The notes: generated from the letters alone by a model not told the origin. Counted from the stretch's first letter, positions 16,838 through 25,198 are shown. The stretch is DNA of 64,000 nt from Paludibacteraceae bacterium (GCA_017448985.1 JAFSKL010000026.1:1-64000), one strand, 5' to 3'. Numbers and translations: made by a program.

Positions 16838-17756
16838 GCGCGAATTATTGGTCAGGGAGCTGGAAGGTCACCTGCTTCGTCCGTCCAACAAGGCGGATAA
16901 CCTGATATACGACATCACGGCGCACGAGTGCCCGAATGTGATGCGCGAGATAGCGCGTCTGCGTGAGATCAGTTATCGGGATGGAGGCGGTGCCACCGGT
17001 CTGTCGATGGACATAGACGACATGGACACCATGCCCAAGCCCTACCATCAGCTCATCGTATGGGACCCGGAGCACCTGCAGATCATCGGCGGGTACCGCT
17101 ATCTGTTAGGCGAGGAAGCGGAGATACGGAACGGACAGCCGTATATCACTTCGGCGCACCTGTTCCGGTACTCGGAGCGCTTCATTCGGGACTACCTGCC
17201 CAAGACCATTGAGTTCGGCCGCGCGTTCGTCCAGCCCATGTACCAGACGCGCGAGATGGGCGTCAAAGCGCTCTTTGCGCTGGATAACATATGGGATGGT
17301 ATCGGGGCATTGGTGCATAACTATCCGCAGTTACGCTGGATGATCGGCAAAGTGACCATCTATCCGAATTATCCGGTCGCGGCGCGGGAACTGATCTATG
17401 CGTACCTGAACCGTTATCACAAAGGCGAAGAGGACCTGTTTGCACCGTATCATCCTTTCAGCTCTCAACTCTCAGCTCTCAGCCTTCAGTTACCGTTTGA
17501 AGGCGAGGACAAGCAGGAGAACTACCATATTCTGCAGCATGCCGTACGGGAACAAGGCACGGTGATTCCGCCTATGTTCTCCGCCTATCTCAACCTGACC
17601 AACGACCTGCAGTTCTTCGGCAATGCCATCAACGACGAGCTGGCCAATGTCTATGAGACAGGCATCATGGTGGATATCGACACCATCTATCCGGAGAAGA
17701 AAGAACGATACATCAATCCATATATCGAATGGCTAAATGGCCAAATGAACAAATAA
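16812..17756 (+). CDS. glsB: Glycine-lipid N-acyltransferase GlsB (OlsB-like GNAT)
   Basis: 314 residues from MEKIIPAVERELLVREL. Acetyltransferase fold of the OlsB type: EIARLREISYRDGGGATG, YHQLIVWDPEHLQIIGGYRY and SERFIRDYLPKTIEFGRAFV. It would transfer a 3-hydroxy-acyl group from ACP to the amino group of glycine. Residues about 215-226 (FSSQLSALSLQL) are encoded by four heptamers (17458-17489) and look like an insertion between conserved parts. The last codons (NGQMNK) are also repeat-derived. Overlaps glsA by 26 bases. Confidence 0.78.
   Translation: MEKIIPAVERELLVRELEGHLLRPSNKADNLIYDITAHECPNVMREIARLREISYRDGGGATGLSMDIDDMDTMPKPYHQLIVWDPEHLQIIGGYRYLLGEEAEIRNGQPYITSAHLFRYSERFIRDYLPKTIEFGRAFVQPMYQTREMGVKALFALDNIWDGIGALVHNYPQLRWMIGKVTIYPNYPVAARELIYAYLNRYHKGEEDLFAPYHPFSSQLSALSLQLPFEGEDKQENYHILQHAVREQGTVIPPMFSAYLNLTNDLQFFGNAINDELANVYETGIMVDIDTIYPEKKERYINPYIEWLNGQMNK
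17458..17489 (+). repeat. Heptamer array (CAGCTCT words) inside glsB
   Basis: CAGCTCT, CAACTCT, CAGCTCT, CAGCCTT in direct succession, read in frame as Ser/Leu/Gln. It keeps the reading frame open and adds roughly ten residues. Confidence 0.8.
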
Positions 17757-17790
17757 ATGACTAAATGGTAAATGACCAAATCGTAAATAA
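17729..17790 (+). repeat. Heptamer array (TAAATGG words) spanning glsB stop and yggS start
   Basis: Words of 7-8 bp such as TAAATGG, CCAAATGA, ACAAATA, TAAATGA, CTAAATGG, TAAATGA, CCAAATC. The last codons and stop of glsB and the ATG and first codons of the next gene all lie in the array. Confidence 0.85.
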
Positions 17791-19138
17791 TATTAAGTCG
17801 GTTCGCGCCCACATACCCGAGCAAGTCACACTCGTGTGCGTGAGTAAGTTTCAGCCCGTAGAGGCTATCCGTGCGGCGTATGAAGCGGGAGAAAGGCATT
17901 TCGGCGAGAGCCGTGTGCAGGAACTGGCGTCTAAGGTGCCTCAACTGCCGCAGGATATCCATTGGCATTTCATCGGACATCTGCAGACGAACAAAGTGCG
18001 GGACCTGTTGAAGTTACGGCCATATCTCATTCAGTCCGTCGATTCGGAGCGGTTGCTGAAGGCCATCAATGACGAAGCCGCCAAGCAGGGCATCGTACAA
18101 GACGTGTTGCTCGAAGTGCATGTGGCAAAAGAGGAGACAAAGACAGGATTTACGCCGGAGGATCTTTCAACTTTCAACTTTCAACTTTCAACTTTATCCC
18201 ATGTCCGCATCTGCGGCCTGATGACGATGGCCACCAACACCGACGATGAGCAAGAAATCCGCCGGTGTTTCAGTCTGGCCAAATTACTAAATGACCAAAT
18301 AAATGAGCAAATCGTAAATGGTCAAATGGTCAATCTCTCCATGGGTATGTCCGATGACTATCGGATAGCTATCGAATGCGGCAGTACGATGGTCCGTATC
18401 GGTTCATCCATCTTTGGAGAAAGGCCCAAAAACAATATCCAATCTTCAATCTCCAATCTCCAATCTCCAAAAATTCGTGCCTTCTTTTTTGACCAGGACG
18501 GTGTGCTCTACAACTCGATGCCTTACCATGCGGTGTCGTGGGCGTACGCCATGACCAAGCACGGCTTGCCTTATACACCCGAAGAGACCTACCGCAATGA
18601 AGGCCGCACGAGCACGGGCGTCATTCAGGAGCATCATCAGCGCGTCTTCGGCACACCTGCTTCGCCGGAACTGGTAGAAGCCATCTATGCCGACAAGTCC
18701 GCGTATTTTAACCAACTGACAGGCGGTTTCCCGGGCACCATACCGGGCGTAAGCGAAGTACTCCATTACCTGCACGACCATGGTATCCAATGCTGGGTCG
18801 TCACGGGTTCGGGCCAACGCAACCTGATTGATGCGCTCAACGCGACTTTCGACCATGTGTTCACGGGTATCATCTCGTCCTTCGATGTCAAGATAGGCAA
18901 ACCGAATCCCGAGCCCTATCTCAAAGCATGGGAACGGAGCGGATTCAAGAAAGAGGAGTGCTTCGTCGTGGAGAATGCTCCGCTCGGTGTGCGGGCGGCC
19001 AAAGCGGCAGGACTGTTCACCTTTGCCGTGAATACAGGCCCCCTTCCGGACCAGCTGCTTGCCGACGAAGGAGCCGATGTTATTCTGCCGGACATGAAGG
19101 CTTTGTTGGATTTTTTGCAAAATAATTTGCATATATAA
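17765..19138 (+). CDS. Fusion: YggS/PLPBP PLP-homeostasis protein + HAD phosphatase
   Basis: 457 residues. Residues 1 to about 220 are a YggS/PROSC protein: PLP lysine Lys28 in CVSKFQ, GESRVQEL, HWHFIGHLQTNK and the end motif STMVRIGSSIFGER, where YggS normally stops. Residues about 238-457 are a HAD-superfamily hydrolase of the beta-phosphoglucomutase type: FFFDQDGVLYNS (nucleophile Asp), VTGSG, KIGKPNPEPY and VVENAPLGVRAAKAAG. The join (about 223-237) is a heptamer array. Two further arrays sit inside the YggS half (FNFQLSTL; NDQINEQIVNGQMV). The HAD part could be a separate enzyme in relatives. The fusion is unbroken in this sequence. Confidence 0.85.
   Translation: MVNDQIVNNIKSVRAHIPEQVTLVCVSKFQPVEAIRAAYEAGERHFGESRVQELASKVPQLPQDIHWHFIGHLQTNKVRDLLKLRPYLIQSVDSERLLKAINDEAAKQGIVQDVLLEVHVAKEETKTGFTPEDLSTFNFQLSTLSHVRICGLMTMATNTDDEQEIRRCFSLAKLLNDQINEQIVNGQMVNLSMGMSDDYRIAIECGSTMVRIGSSIFGERPKNNIQSSISNLQSPKIRAFFFDQDGVLYNSMPYHAVSWAYAMTKHGLPYTPEETYRNEGRTSTGVIQEHHQRVFGTPASPELVEAIYADKSAYFNQLTGGFPGTIPGVSEVLHYLHDHGIQCWVVTGSGQRNLIDALNATFDHVFTGIISSFDVKIGKPNPEPYLKAWERSGFKKEECFVVENAPLGVRAAKAAGLFTFAVNTGPLPDQLLADEGADVILPDMKALLDFLQNNLHI
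18164..18196 (+). repeat. Heptamer array (CTTTCAA) inside yggS
   Basis: Four to five near-perfect copies of TTTCAAC, read in frame as a Ser-Thr-Phe-Asn-Phe-Gln-Leu stretch in the YggS half of the fusion. Confidence 0.9.
18277..18333 (+). repeat. Heptamer array (CCAAATA/TAAATGG) inside yggS
   Basis: About eight words of 7 bp, in frame, encoding an Asn/Gln-rich stretch (LLNDQINEQIVNGQMVNL) not expected in YggS. Confidence 0.85.
18433..18470 (+). repeat. Heptamer array (CCAATCT) at the yggS-HAD junction
   Basis: CAATATCCAATCTTCAATCT-type words followed by perfect CCAATCT copies. Encodes the linker NIQSSISNLQSP between the two enzymes. Confidence 0.9.
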
Positions 19139-19157
19139 AAAATTTTTCGTACCTTTG
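19126..19157 (+). promoter_or_regulatory. Promoter of the hibernation-factor gene
   Basis: TTTG (19126-19129), 20 bases, TACCTTTG (19150-19157), with the extended TTTGCATATAT -33 box. It overlaps the last codons of the yggS-HAD gene and is followed by a heptamer array. Confidence 0.85.
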
Positions 19158-19163
19158 CACTCG

Positions 19164-19220
19164 CAAATGACCAAATGGCTAAATAAATCGTAAATCGTAA
19201 ATAACTAAATCGTAAATGTC
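19164..19220 (+). repeat. Heptamer array in the leader of the hibernation-factor gene
   Basis: CAAATGA, CCAAATG, GCTAAAT, AAATCGT, AAATCGT, AAATAAC-type words fill the 5' untranslated region up to the start codon. Confidence 0.8.
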
Positions 19221-19223
19221 TTT

Positions 19224-19502
19224 ATGAACTTAACAATCAATGCTGTGAATTTCGAGATTGCAGAGCAACTCGAGAAGTTTATCGACAAGAAAATGAGTCG
19301 TTTCGGTCGCCATCTGACTGACGACGACAAAGTGGAAATTCGCATGTCGGTTATCAAGCCGCAGACGAACAACAACAAGGAAGTGAAGATCCGCATTGCG
19401 GGCCTGTTCGCAGAAAAAACCGCCGACAGCTTTGAAGAAGCCATCGACGGATGCCTGGCAGCGCTGGATTCACAACTCGAGCGCCGCAAGAACGGTAATT
19501 GA
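19224..19502 (+). CDS. Ribosome hibernation-promoting factor (short HPF/RaiA)
   Basis: 92 residues, the length of short HPF/RaiA proteins. Beta-alpha-beta-beta-beta-alpha pattern with NAVNFEIAEQLEKFIDKKMSRF, VEIRMSVIKP and the C-terminal helix SFEEAIDGCLAALDSQLERRK. It binds the small subunit in the decoding region and stabilises inactive ribosomes in stationary phase. It has its own promoter and ends 8 bases from the convergent LRR gene. The middle NKEVKIRIAGLFAEKTA lacks the basic cluster of RaiA, so HPF is the closer match. Confidence 0.85.
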   Translation: MNLTINAVNFEIAEQLEKFIDKKMSRFGRHLTDDDKVEIRMSVIKPQTNNNKEVKIRIAGLFAEKTADSFEEAIDGCLAALDSQLERRKNGN

Positions 19503-19510
19503 GCTTGCGC

Positions 19511-20526
19511 TTAGTTAACGCGCTTGCCTGACATGTCGTACAATCGGTCGTTTTGAAGGATATAGACATTTCCTTCGCGCACCAGTTTGTGCGACATGTT
19601 ATTTGTTTCCACTATCACCTGCGGAGCGTCAGTCGGCTCATTGGCCTTATAGACGGCCTTGAGCACGATACCTTCTTTCAGGTCACCCTCTTGCACCTGC
19701 CATTGGAGGAAAGTGAAACCGTCAATCTTCGGTGCCAACGGCACTTGCAGCGTCAGCGGCTCCATATAGAGCAAGTCGCCGCTGTTCTCCAGGTACGAGA
19801 TACTCGTTGTCAGTTCGTCGAAATGCAAACCGGTGGCCACGCCGATGATGTTCTTGAAGTCGCACCATACGGCTTTGGCTTGGTACAGGTCGATGTAATC
19901 AATCGGCACATAGAGCATGCAGGTGTTCTTGTTCACGTTGTTCACAGCCCGCTCCGTGATCGTCTGCGGAGTGAGGGCGTAGTTATAGATGGCCTGCAGC
20001 GCGGAGCAGTTATAGAACGCATCCTGATTGATGGTCGTCACCGATTCGGGAATCACTACCGTTTCCAGACCTATACAGCCCTCGAGCACGCTGGTCGCAA
20101 CGGTTTTGATGCCTGCCGGGAAAGTGAAGGACTTGAGCTTCGTGCAGTACATGAACGCACTCTGGTTATGGTCTTCAGGCCTTCTTCCAGGTTCACGCTG
20201 CCCAATTTGACACAGCCGTAGAAAGCGTCCGTACCGATCTGCGTGATGGAAGCAGGAAGCACGACTGACTGCAAGTTAGAGCAGCCTTCGAATGCCGATG
20301 TGCCCAGCGAAGTCACGGGATAGGTATAGTCGCTGTAGGTCACCGAAGGAGGGACAGTGACCGAAGTATATGAGCTATACACCGACTTGTCCGAACTCTG
20401 GTCCTGGACCAAGGTGGCTGTGGTCGTTCCCAACTGATAATACAATCCGTCCAACTTGACGATCTCTGCGGCACTGAGACCGATAGCGCATACCAGCGCT
20501 ACCAATAAGAATGTGAGTTTTTTCAT
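19511..20526 (-). pseudogene. BspA-like leucine-rich repeat surface protein, frameshifted
   Basis: Two overlapping frames join into one LRR_5 protein of about 338 residues. The first (from MKKLTFLLVALVCAIGLSAAE, signal peptide) runs to about 20165 with repeats like SLGTSAFEGCSNLQSVVLPAS; the second continues with MYCTKLKSFTFPAGIKTVA and VVIPESVTTINQDAFYNCSAL. The switch needs one missing base near 20160-20175, where ATTACC-GAG-AGT would be expected. The protein ends in REGNVYILQNDRLYDMSGKRV, the sorting-type tail also seen at 4934. It may be a phase-off or decayed gene, or an assembly error. Confidence 0.75.
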
Positions 20527-20547
20527 ATGTTTCAACATTTGAGCGTG

Positions 20548-20579
20548 CAAAGGTACACAAAAAAAATGACATACGCAAA
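20548..20579 (-). promoter_or_regulatory. Promoter of the frameshifted LRR gene
   Basis: Minus strand TTTG (20576-20579), 20 bases, TACCTTTG (20548-20555). The leader is about 20 bases. Confidence 0.8.
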
Positions 20580-20597
20580 AGGTATGTCACTTTTTTG

Positions 20598-22544
20598 CTA
20601 TTGAACGAGTATTTTTCTCGTGTGCCAGGTCCCGTCGTAGAACGATTTGATGAAATAGACGCCTATGGGCAGATGACTCGTCGGCACTTCGCCTTCATAG
20701 ATGCCGAGCAGCTTGCCGCTTACATCGACCAGGTAATGAATACCCTTTCCGTGCGGGATCGTCGGGTCGGACTCTAACTCCTGCGCATTGAACGGGTTCG
20801 GAATGAAATCCTCAATATCTGAATTCTGATCACTGACAGCTGATGGCTCACATGTCGGCATGGTACTGAACTCGACGATGGTACGGACCATCATATCGTT
20901 CAGGTGCTCCACTTTGAGACTGTCCGTTTGCGGTTTGAGGTGCGTATGACCTATGCCCGAATCATCTGTCAGGAAGAACGAGGTGCCGTTGGTGGCGAGG
21001 GCCATCGAGCGCAGCAGGTATTCCCCACTCTCGCCTAAACCGCTACATACCACGGGCACGATGCGTATGCCTTGCGCAGCTGCGTTCAGTATCTGTTCAT
21101 GCAGCAGCGCGATAGTGGCCGAGTCTTCGTGGCAAGGTGCGTCCAATACCAGGAATGCTATCCGTGCACGGGCTTCGGCGTCCCAACCGGCACTGTTCAG
21201 AGCGCCCATCAATGCCTCCGGCACGGCTTCGGGATAGTCACCGCCTCCGTTCGCGTGCTGACGATCGATGAAAGTCTGCGTTGTCGATAGGTCATCCGTC
21301 AGACGGCTGATACGCGTCACATACTCGTCCTCGTGGTCGCGGTAAACGACTGCTCCCGTGCGGATGTTCAAACCGCCGGTTGCCTCCTTGGAACGGGCTA
21401 TCACGTCTTTCATCTCCGCTTGCAGGTACCGCAACTCGTCGCCCATCGAACCCGTAGCATCGAAGACGAACATCACATCCACTCCTTCCGGCGCATCGCA
21501 CGGCTCATCCACTACGATCGTCTGCCATTCCTCAGCAGCCTTGCCGTTGATTCGATACCTGTAGGCGCTTGCGCCGTCCTGTAGCGAAGCGTCCTGTCCC
21601 CTTTCACCTATTAACTCCCCCCACAACTCCGCCTTGCCCGTGTTGTCCGTCACGGCTTGGAACAGCGTGTTGCCTTTGGCGTCTGTCAGGCTGACCGGAT
21701 AATTGGCCACGGGATAACCGGCTTGGTTCTTCACCTGTACCGTGTAACGTTGCAGCGGCTCAATACGCCAAATCTTCTGATAGCTGACAGCTGATTGTTG
21801 ATAGCTCTTCCACAACTGCCATTTGGCAAAATCGTTCACCTCGCCTGCAGTCAGTTTGCCGGCACTGATGTTCGCAGAAGCACCCGCATAGGACTTGCTC
21901 GAAGGTTCATACCCTGCATCCTCTTCCTCAAACGGCACATCCGGCATCACTGCCGGCATCGGCATCGCTTCATCCACCGCCATGGCAGCACTCAGTTCCA
22001 CCATTCCGTCCATGTCTCCTGAAGCCGCTCGTGTCTTGAACGACGCACCCGTCCGAGAACCATAAGAGTAGTAGACATCACCCTTGTGCGAGTTATGGGC
22101 CTTGTAATTGCCTTTGAGCCGCACGATGAGGAAACTCACCTCTTCGGCAGGCACCATCATCGGCTGCGTGTCAAAACCGTCACATGCTATGTCCAGGCGC
22201 TGCACGTCTTCTAACCACGCACGCTTAAGCACCAGCCGTCCGTCCCATGAACTGCGCACTACCCTGTCGCCCACGCGCACTTCCGCTCCGCGTATCAACG
22301 CCTGCGTCGAGTCCATCACCAAGATCGTCAACTCTTTCTGACTGCTGACCACTGACTTCTGATTGCTGACTGCTGACTTCTGATTGCTGACTGCTGATTT
22401 CTGACTGCTGACCACTGACTTCTGATTGCTGACTGCTGACTTCTGATTGCTGACTGCTGACGACTGACTGCTTTTCTTCACGCATGCCAACACCGCTCCA
22501 GCCCCAACCAGGACCAATAGCACAATAGAGAAAATCTTTTTCAT
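20598..22544 (-). CDS. vWA-domain lipoprotein with heptamer-encoded repeats and sorting tail
   Basis: 648 residues. Lipoprotein signal peptide with lipobox VLAC (Cys21). Residues about 24-70 are 7-residue repeats (SAVSNQK/SVVSSQK), each encoded by three heptamers. An Ig/carboxypeptidase-like region follows (about 270-320, NQAGYPVANYPVSLTDAKG), then a von Willebrand A domain with the MIDAS motif FDATGSMGDE and later ANGGGDYPEA. The last 50 residues (LPIGVYFIKSFYDGTWHTRK) resemble a type A type IX secretion sorting domain. Having both a lipobox and such a tail is unusual. Part of the linker (DASLQDGASAYR) comes from a dispersed 38-bp element. Confidence 0.8.
   Translation of the reverse strand: MKKIFSIVLLVLVGAGAVLACVKKSSQSSAVSNQKSAVSNQKSVVSSQKSAVSNQKSAVSNQKSVVSSQKELTILVMDSTQALIRGAEVRVGDRVVRSSWDGRLVLKRAWLEDVQRLDIACDGFDTQPMMVPAEEVSFLIVRLKGNYKAHNSHKGDVYYSYGSRTGASFKTRAASGDMDGMVELSAAMAVDEAMPMPAVMPDVPFEEEDAGYEPSSKSYAGASANISAGKLTAGEVNDFAKWQLWKSYQQSAVSYQKIWRIEPLQRYTVQVKNQAGYPVANYPVSLTDAKGNTLFQAVTDNTGKAELWGELIGERGQDASLQDGASAYRYRINGKAAEEWQTIVVDEPCDAPEGVDVMFVFDATGSMGDELRYLQAEMKDVIARSKEATGGLNIRTGAVVYRDHEDEYVTRISRLTDDLSTTQTFIDRQHANGGGDYPEAVPEALMGALNSAGWDAEARARIAFLVLDAPCHEDSATIALLHEQILNAAAQGIRIVPVVCSGLGESGEYLLRSMALATNGTSFFLTDDSGIGHTHLKPQTDSLKVEHLNDMMVRTIVEFSTMPTCEPSAVSDQNSDIEDFIPNPFNAQELESDPTIPHGKGIHYLVDVSGKLLGIYEGEVPTSHLPIGVYFIKSFYDGTWHTRKILVQ
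21558..21595. repeat. Dispersed 38-bp element, copy 1
   Basis: Begins CCTGTAGGCGCTTGCGCC and ends CTGTAGCGAAGCGTCCT, made of two CTGTAG-led halves, the first with a GGCGC/GCGCC palindrome. An identical copy is at 38631-38668. It is in frame within the vWA gene here. Confidence 0.9.
22336..22471 (-). repeat. Long heptamer array (CTGATTG/CTGACTG words) in the vWA gene
   Basis: About nineteen 7-bp words (CTGACTG, CTGACCA, CTGACTT, CTGATTG and so on) organised in a higher-order pattern of 21 and 42 bases that is translated as seven-residue repeats. Confidence 0.92.
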
Positions 22545-22730
22545 GTCCGTATGAATTTGTTTCTGCTTTTATGCTACAAATTCTATGCCAAAAAGAGTGG
22601 AATGCGATTTTCTTCGATTTCTTTCTTCATTGCTGTCCATTAAACTTTTTTCATATGCCTATGAATCTGCTATACCATAAGCCTTTACATAAGCAATGCT
22701 TTGAAACGAACATGTTTTTTATGTTTATTT

Positions 22731-22858
22731 CTTTGAGTGCTGCCCACTTGGCATCGATAGAGTTTGCAAATTGGTAGTAAAATCTGTCTGGAAGCTTGCT
22801 TACAAGCAGGTTTTAGTAGCAATTTGTAAAAGAAGCCTCGCTTCTAAAGCACTCAAAG
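22731..22858. repeat. Branched inverted repeat: element remnant or structured RNA
   Basis: Outer stem CTTTGAGTGCT (22731-22741) with AGCACTCAAAG (22848-22858), perfect over 11 bases. A central arm pairs 22763-22786 with 22807-22830 (about 19 of 24) and is capped by GCTTG/CAAGC. Two small side hairpins fill the junction: TGCC/GGCA (22741-22753) and AGAAGC/GCTTCT (22831-22845). The result is a cloverleaf-like fold. It may be a miniature transposable element remnant or a small RNA; T-rich sequence follows on the plus strand. Confidence 0.55.
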
Positions 22859-22944
22859 TGTTTTATGGGTTTTTGTTACTTTTTTAGTGGACACTTATGT
22901 TCTTTCTTCTCTTTTCTCGCCTTGCCGCCGCCCTTCCACCTCCA

Positions 22945-23043
22945 TACCGCCGCCCAACCACCGCCTTACTGCCTCCCTACCACCGCCTTACCACCGCCTT
23001 ACTGCCTCCCTACCGCCGCCCAACCACCGCCCAACCACCGCCC
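22945..23043. repeat. 11-bp tandem array (TACCACCGCCT words)
   Basis: Nine units of 11 bp, for example TACCGCCGCCC, AACCACCGCCT, TACTGCCTCCC, TACCACCGCCT twice. Strongly C-rich on the plus strand. Confidence 0.85.
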
Positions 23044-23222
23044 TACCACAGGAATAGTCTCGCTCCACCACCGTCCTTTAACCGATGCAAAAGCGCGTGA
23101 TTAGCGCGTTATAAGCGGGTTCTTAGTGCGTGCTAACCGCGTTATTTATACAATGTCAAACCAAGGTAACTTCAAGATATGCCCTTCTTTGCTGCAAACG
23201 AAAAATCGATTATCTCTCGATA

Positions 23223-23266
23223 ATGGCTCGGGAATGGCTCGGGAATGGTTCGGGAATGGTTCGGGA
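23223..23266. repeat. 11-bp tandem array (ATGGCTCGGGA)
   Basis: Four consecutive units: ATGGCTCGGGA twice, then ATGGTTCGGGA twice. Same unit length as the array 200 bases upstream but an unrelated word. Confidence 0.9.
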
Positions 23267-23423
23267 AAATTTCCAAGCAAATACCATGTGACTAAAACTT
23301 GACTAAAACTGAAAAAGGGTGACTCGATAACTGAAAAGAGAATCTTAAAAATCGTAAACTTTTGACTCGATACCTAAAAAGGTTGACTGGAGTACGAAAA
23401 AGGTTTACTGATCAAAAGACGCT

Positions 23424-23456
23424 GCAATATTACACAAAAAATATGATATATGCAAA
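23424..23456 (-). promoter_or_regulatory. Weak promoter-like site after the LRR gene
   Basis: Minus strand TTTG (23453-23456), 21 bases, TAATATTG (23424-23431); the -7 box has one mismatch and the spacing is one too long. It would transcribe the repeat-rich non-coding region towards the vWA gene. Confidence 0.3.
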
Positions 23457-23525
23457 TATTTGAGAGATTTTTTCTATATAATCCTGAAATTCCGGTCGCT
23501 GCACTAATCTGGAAGCGTTGTTCCA

Positions 23526-25175
23526 TTATTCTTCGCTTTCGAAGAGTTGGAGACCAATTACGTCCATATATTCGACGGTAATAGTCCAATGTTTGACAAT
23601 ATGCCCTTCGTACGCAATATTTACTCCTACCACTCCGTTTTGGGTATAAAAAATGCAATAATACTCCGCTTGCTCATTCATTAAGGCTTTCAATGGCTCA
23701 TTCGTTTCGGAATAGGGGCTTTCAAAATGCTCATTTACTACATCCGGTTTGCCATATGTCTTAATCAGTCTTTCTTTGGTAACTTGGTAGGTGTTTTTTA
23801 TCCTCTCCCAATCCCGCACAGGCATTTCTATTTTTTCAGAAACTCTAAACACTTGATCCGTTTTAGGTGTACCAAATATATAAACTTCATACGCTGATTT
23901 ATGAAATTTAATCAAATCAACATATTCAGGTTCCAAATTACGAAGATACATTGTATTGGGTATCGTTTCCTCTTCAGATTTAAAATCACTCTTATACCAT
24001 ACAATGTCATTTTGCATCAATATTTTTCCAAAATCCTCACGATTTCCGCATATTTCTACACCATGGTATTTCAAGTGCCCGTTAGGTGTGATCTTGGCTT
24101 TCTTCGGTTGCTGCTGTTTCTGTTGTTTACGTTTTTGCTCTTGAGCCTTTTTCTGCTGTTCCAATTCGAGTTGTTTGACATATTGCTCCTGCTCGGGATT
24201 GTCCTGGTAGTAACGGGAAAGAGCCTCTTTCTGGTCGATTTTAACGATCTGTTCAGCCGGTACACCGCATAGCGCCAAGTCCGCAGGAGAAGCGGTATAA
24301 ATAGTCAGTTTCCGTGTGTGGTTGAAAGCGTCCTCTTCTACTTCCGTCACGCTCTCCGGAATAGTAACCGAACGAAGTGATCGACAAAAATCAAAGGCCC
24401 CTGTTCCGATTCTTGTAACGGTATTGGGAATGGTGACAGACTTTAAGAAGAAACAAAATTCGAAAGCAACCGACTCAATAGTAGTCACTCCGACACACAA
24501 GTGAACCTCACGGAGAAAAATACATAATTCAAACGCACCATGTCCAATTTTTGTTACGCTATTGGGGATAGTGACGGAAAGAAGGGATTTGCACCAGTAG
24601 AAAGCATGCTGCCCGATTTCAGTCACACCGTTAGGAATGGTAATATTTGACAAAGCGTAACAACCGGAGAAAGCGGCTGTTCTTATTCTTTTGAGACTAT
24701 TGGGTAGACTGACTGTCGTAAGGCGCTTGCAGTCTTCAAACGTGCCGTATTCAAGCGTTTCTACTCCTTCGGGAATAGTGACCGATTGCAGGTGTGTGCA
24801 TCTCAAAAATGCAGAATCCCCTATGCGCGTTACTCCTTTGGGGATGGAGATGGCTTTCAGACGTTTGCAATCCTTGAAAGCATATTCGCCTATAGAAGTC
24901 ACGCCTTTTGCAATGTTGATATATCTGATAGATTTGCGGTAAGCATACCACGTCGGGATATTGGAAACACCTGTTCTGGAGTTATACCCGAAGTCCTCCA
25001 TGTCCCCTGTTCCGCTGATGGTAAGCGTACCGTCGTTGAGCGTCCATTTCAGGTTCTCACCGCACGTGCCGTAAGACACGTCCGATTTCAGCGAGCCGAT
25101 AGCAAAGATCAAGATTCCTACGCTGGCAATAACAGCAGCAATGACCAATAAGAGAGTAAGTGTTTTGTTTTTCAT
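23526..25175 (-). CDS. Membrane-anchored BspA-like leucine-rich repeat protein
   Basis: 549 residues from MKNKTLTLLLVIAAV; an upstream ATG at 25259 lies beyond the promoter and is rejected. One N-terminal membrane helix (about 5-28), a short domain with GTCGENLKWTLNDGTLTISGTGDM, then about nine LRR_5 repeats of 23 residues with the consensus VTIPNSVTKIGxxAFxxC. A basic Gln/Lys-rich coiled coil (about 345-370) separates it from a C-terminal domain of about 180 residues that I do not recognise. Not a match for a lipobox. Probably surface-exposed and adhesive by family analogy. Confidence 0.75.
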   Translation of the reverse strand: MKNKTLTLLLVIAAVIASVGILIFAIGSLKSDVSYGTCGENLKWTLNDGTLTISGTGDMEDFGYNSRTGVSNIPTWYAYRKSIRYINIAKGVTSIGEYAFKDCKRLKAISIPKGVTRIGDSAFLRCTHLQSVTIPEGVETLEYGTFEDCKRLTTVSLPNSLKRIRTAAFSGCYALSNITIPNGVTEIGQHAFYWCKSLLSVTIPNSVTKIGHGAFELCIFLREVHLCVGVTTIESVAFEFCFFLKSVTIPNTVTRIGTGAFDFCRSLRSVTIPESVTEVEEDAFNHTRKLTIYTASPADLALCGVPAEQIVKIDQKEALSRYYQDNPEQEQYVKQLELEQQKKAQEQKRKQQKQQQPKKAKITPNGHLKYHGVEICGNREDFGKILMQNDIVWYKSDFKSEEETIPNTMYLRNLEPEYVDLIKFHKSAYEVYIFGTPKTDQVFRVSEKIEMPVRDWERIKNTYQVTKERLIKTYGKPDVVNEHFESPYSETNEPLKALMNEQAEYYCIFYTQNGVVGVNIAYEGHIVKHWTITVEYMDVIGLQLFESEE

Positions 25176-25198
25176 ATGCAATACTATTAAATCGGGTG

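Larger units (their letters stand above)
22545..23525. other. One-kilobase non-coding region rich in repeats
   Basis: No convincing gene on either strand. It holds a long branched inverted repeat (22731-22858), an 11-bp array of CCACCGCC type (22945-23043), a second 11-bp array (23223-23266), degenerate words such as GACTAAAACTT (about 23290-23310), and a weak minus-strand promoter (23424-23456). Several unrelated simple repeats sit together here. Confidence 0.5.

Noticed and set aside
22571..22777. Small plus-strand gene (MLQILCQKEW...)
   Set aside because: Crosses the inverted repeat, has no initiation signal and no domain; more likely element or non-coding DNA.
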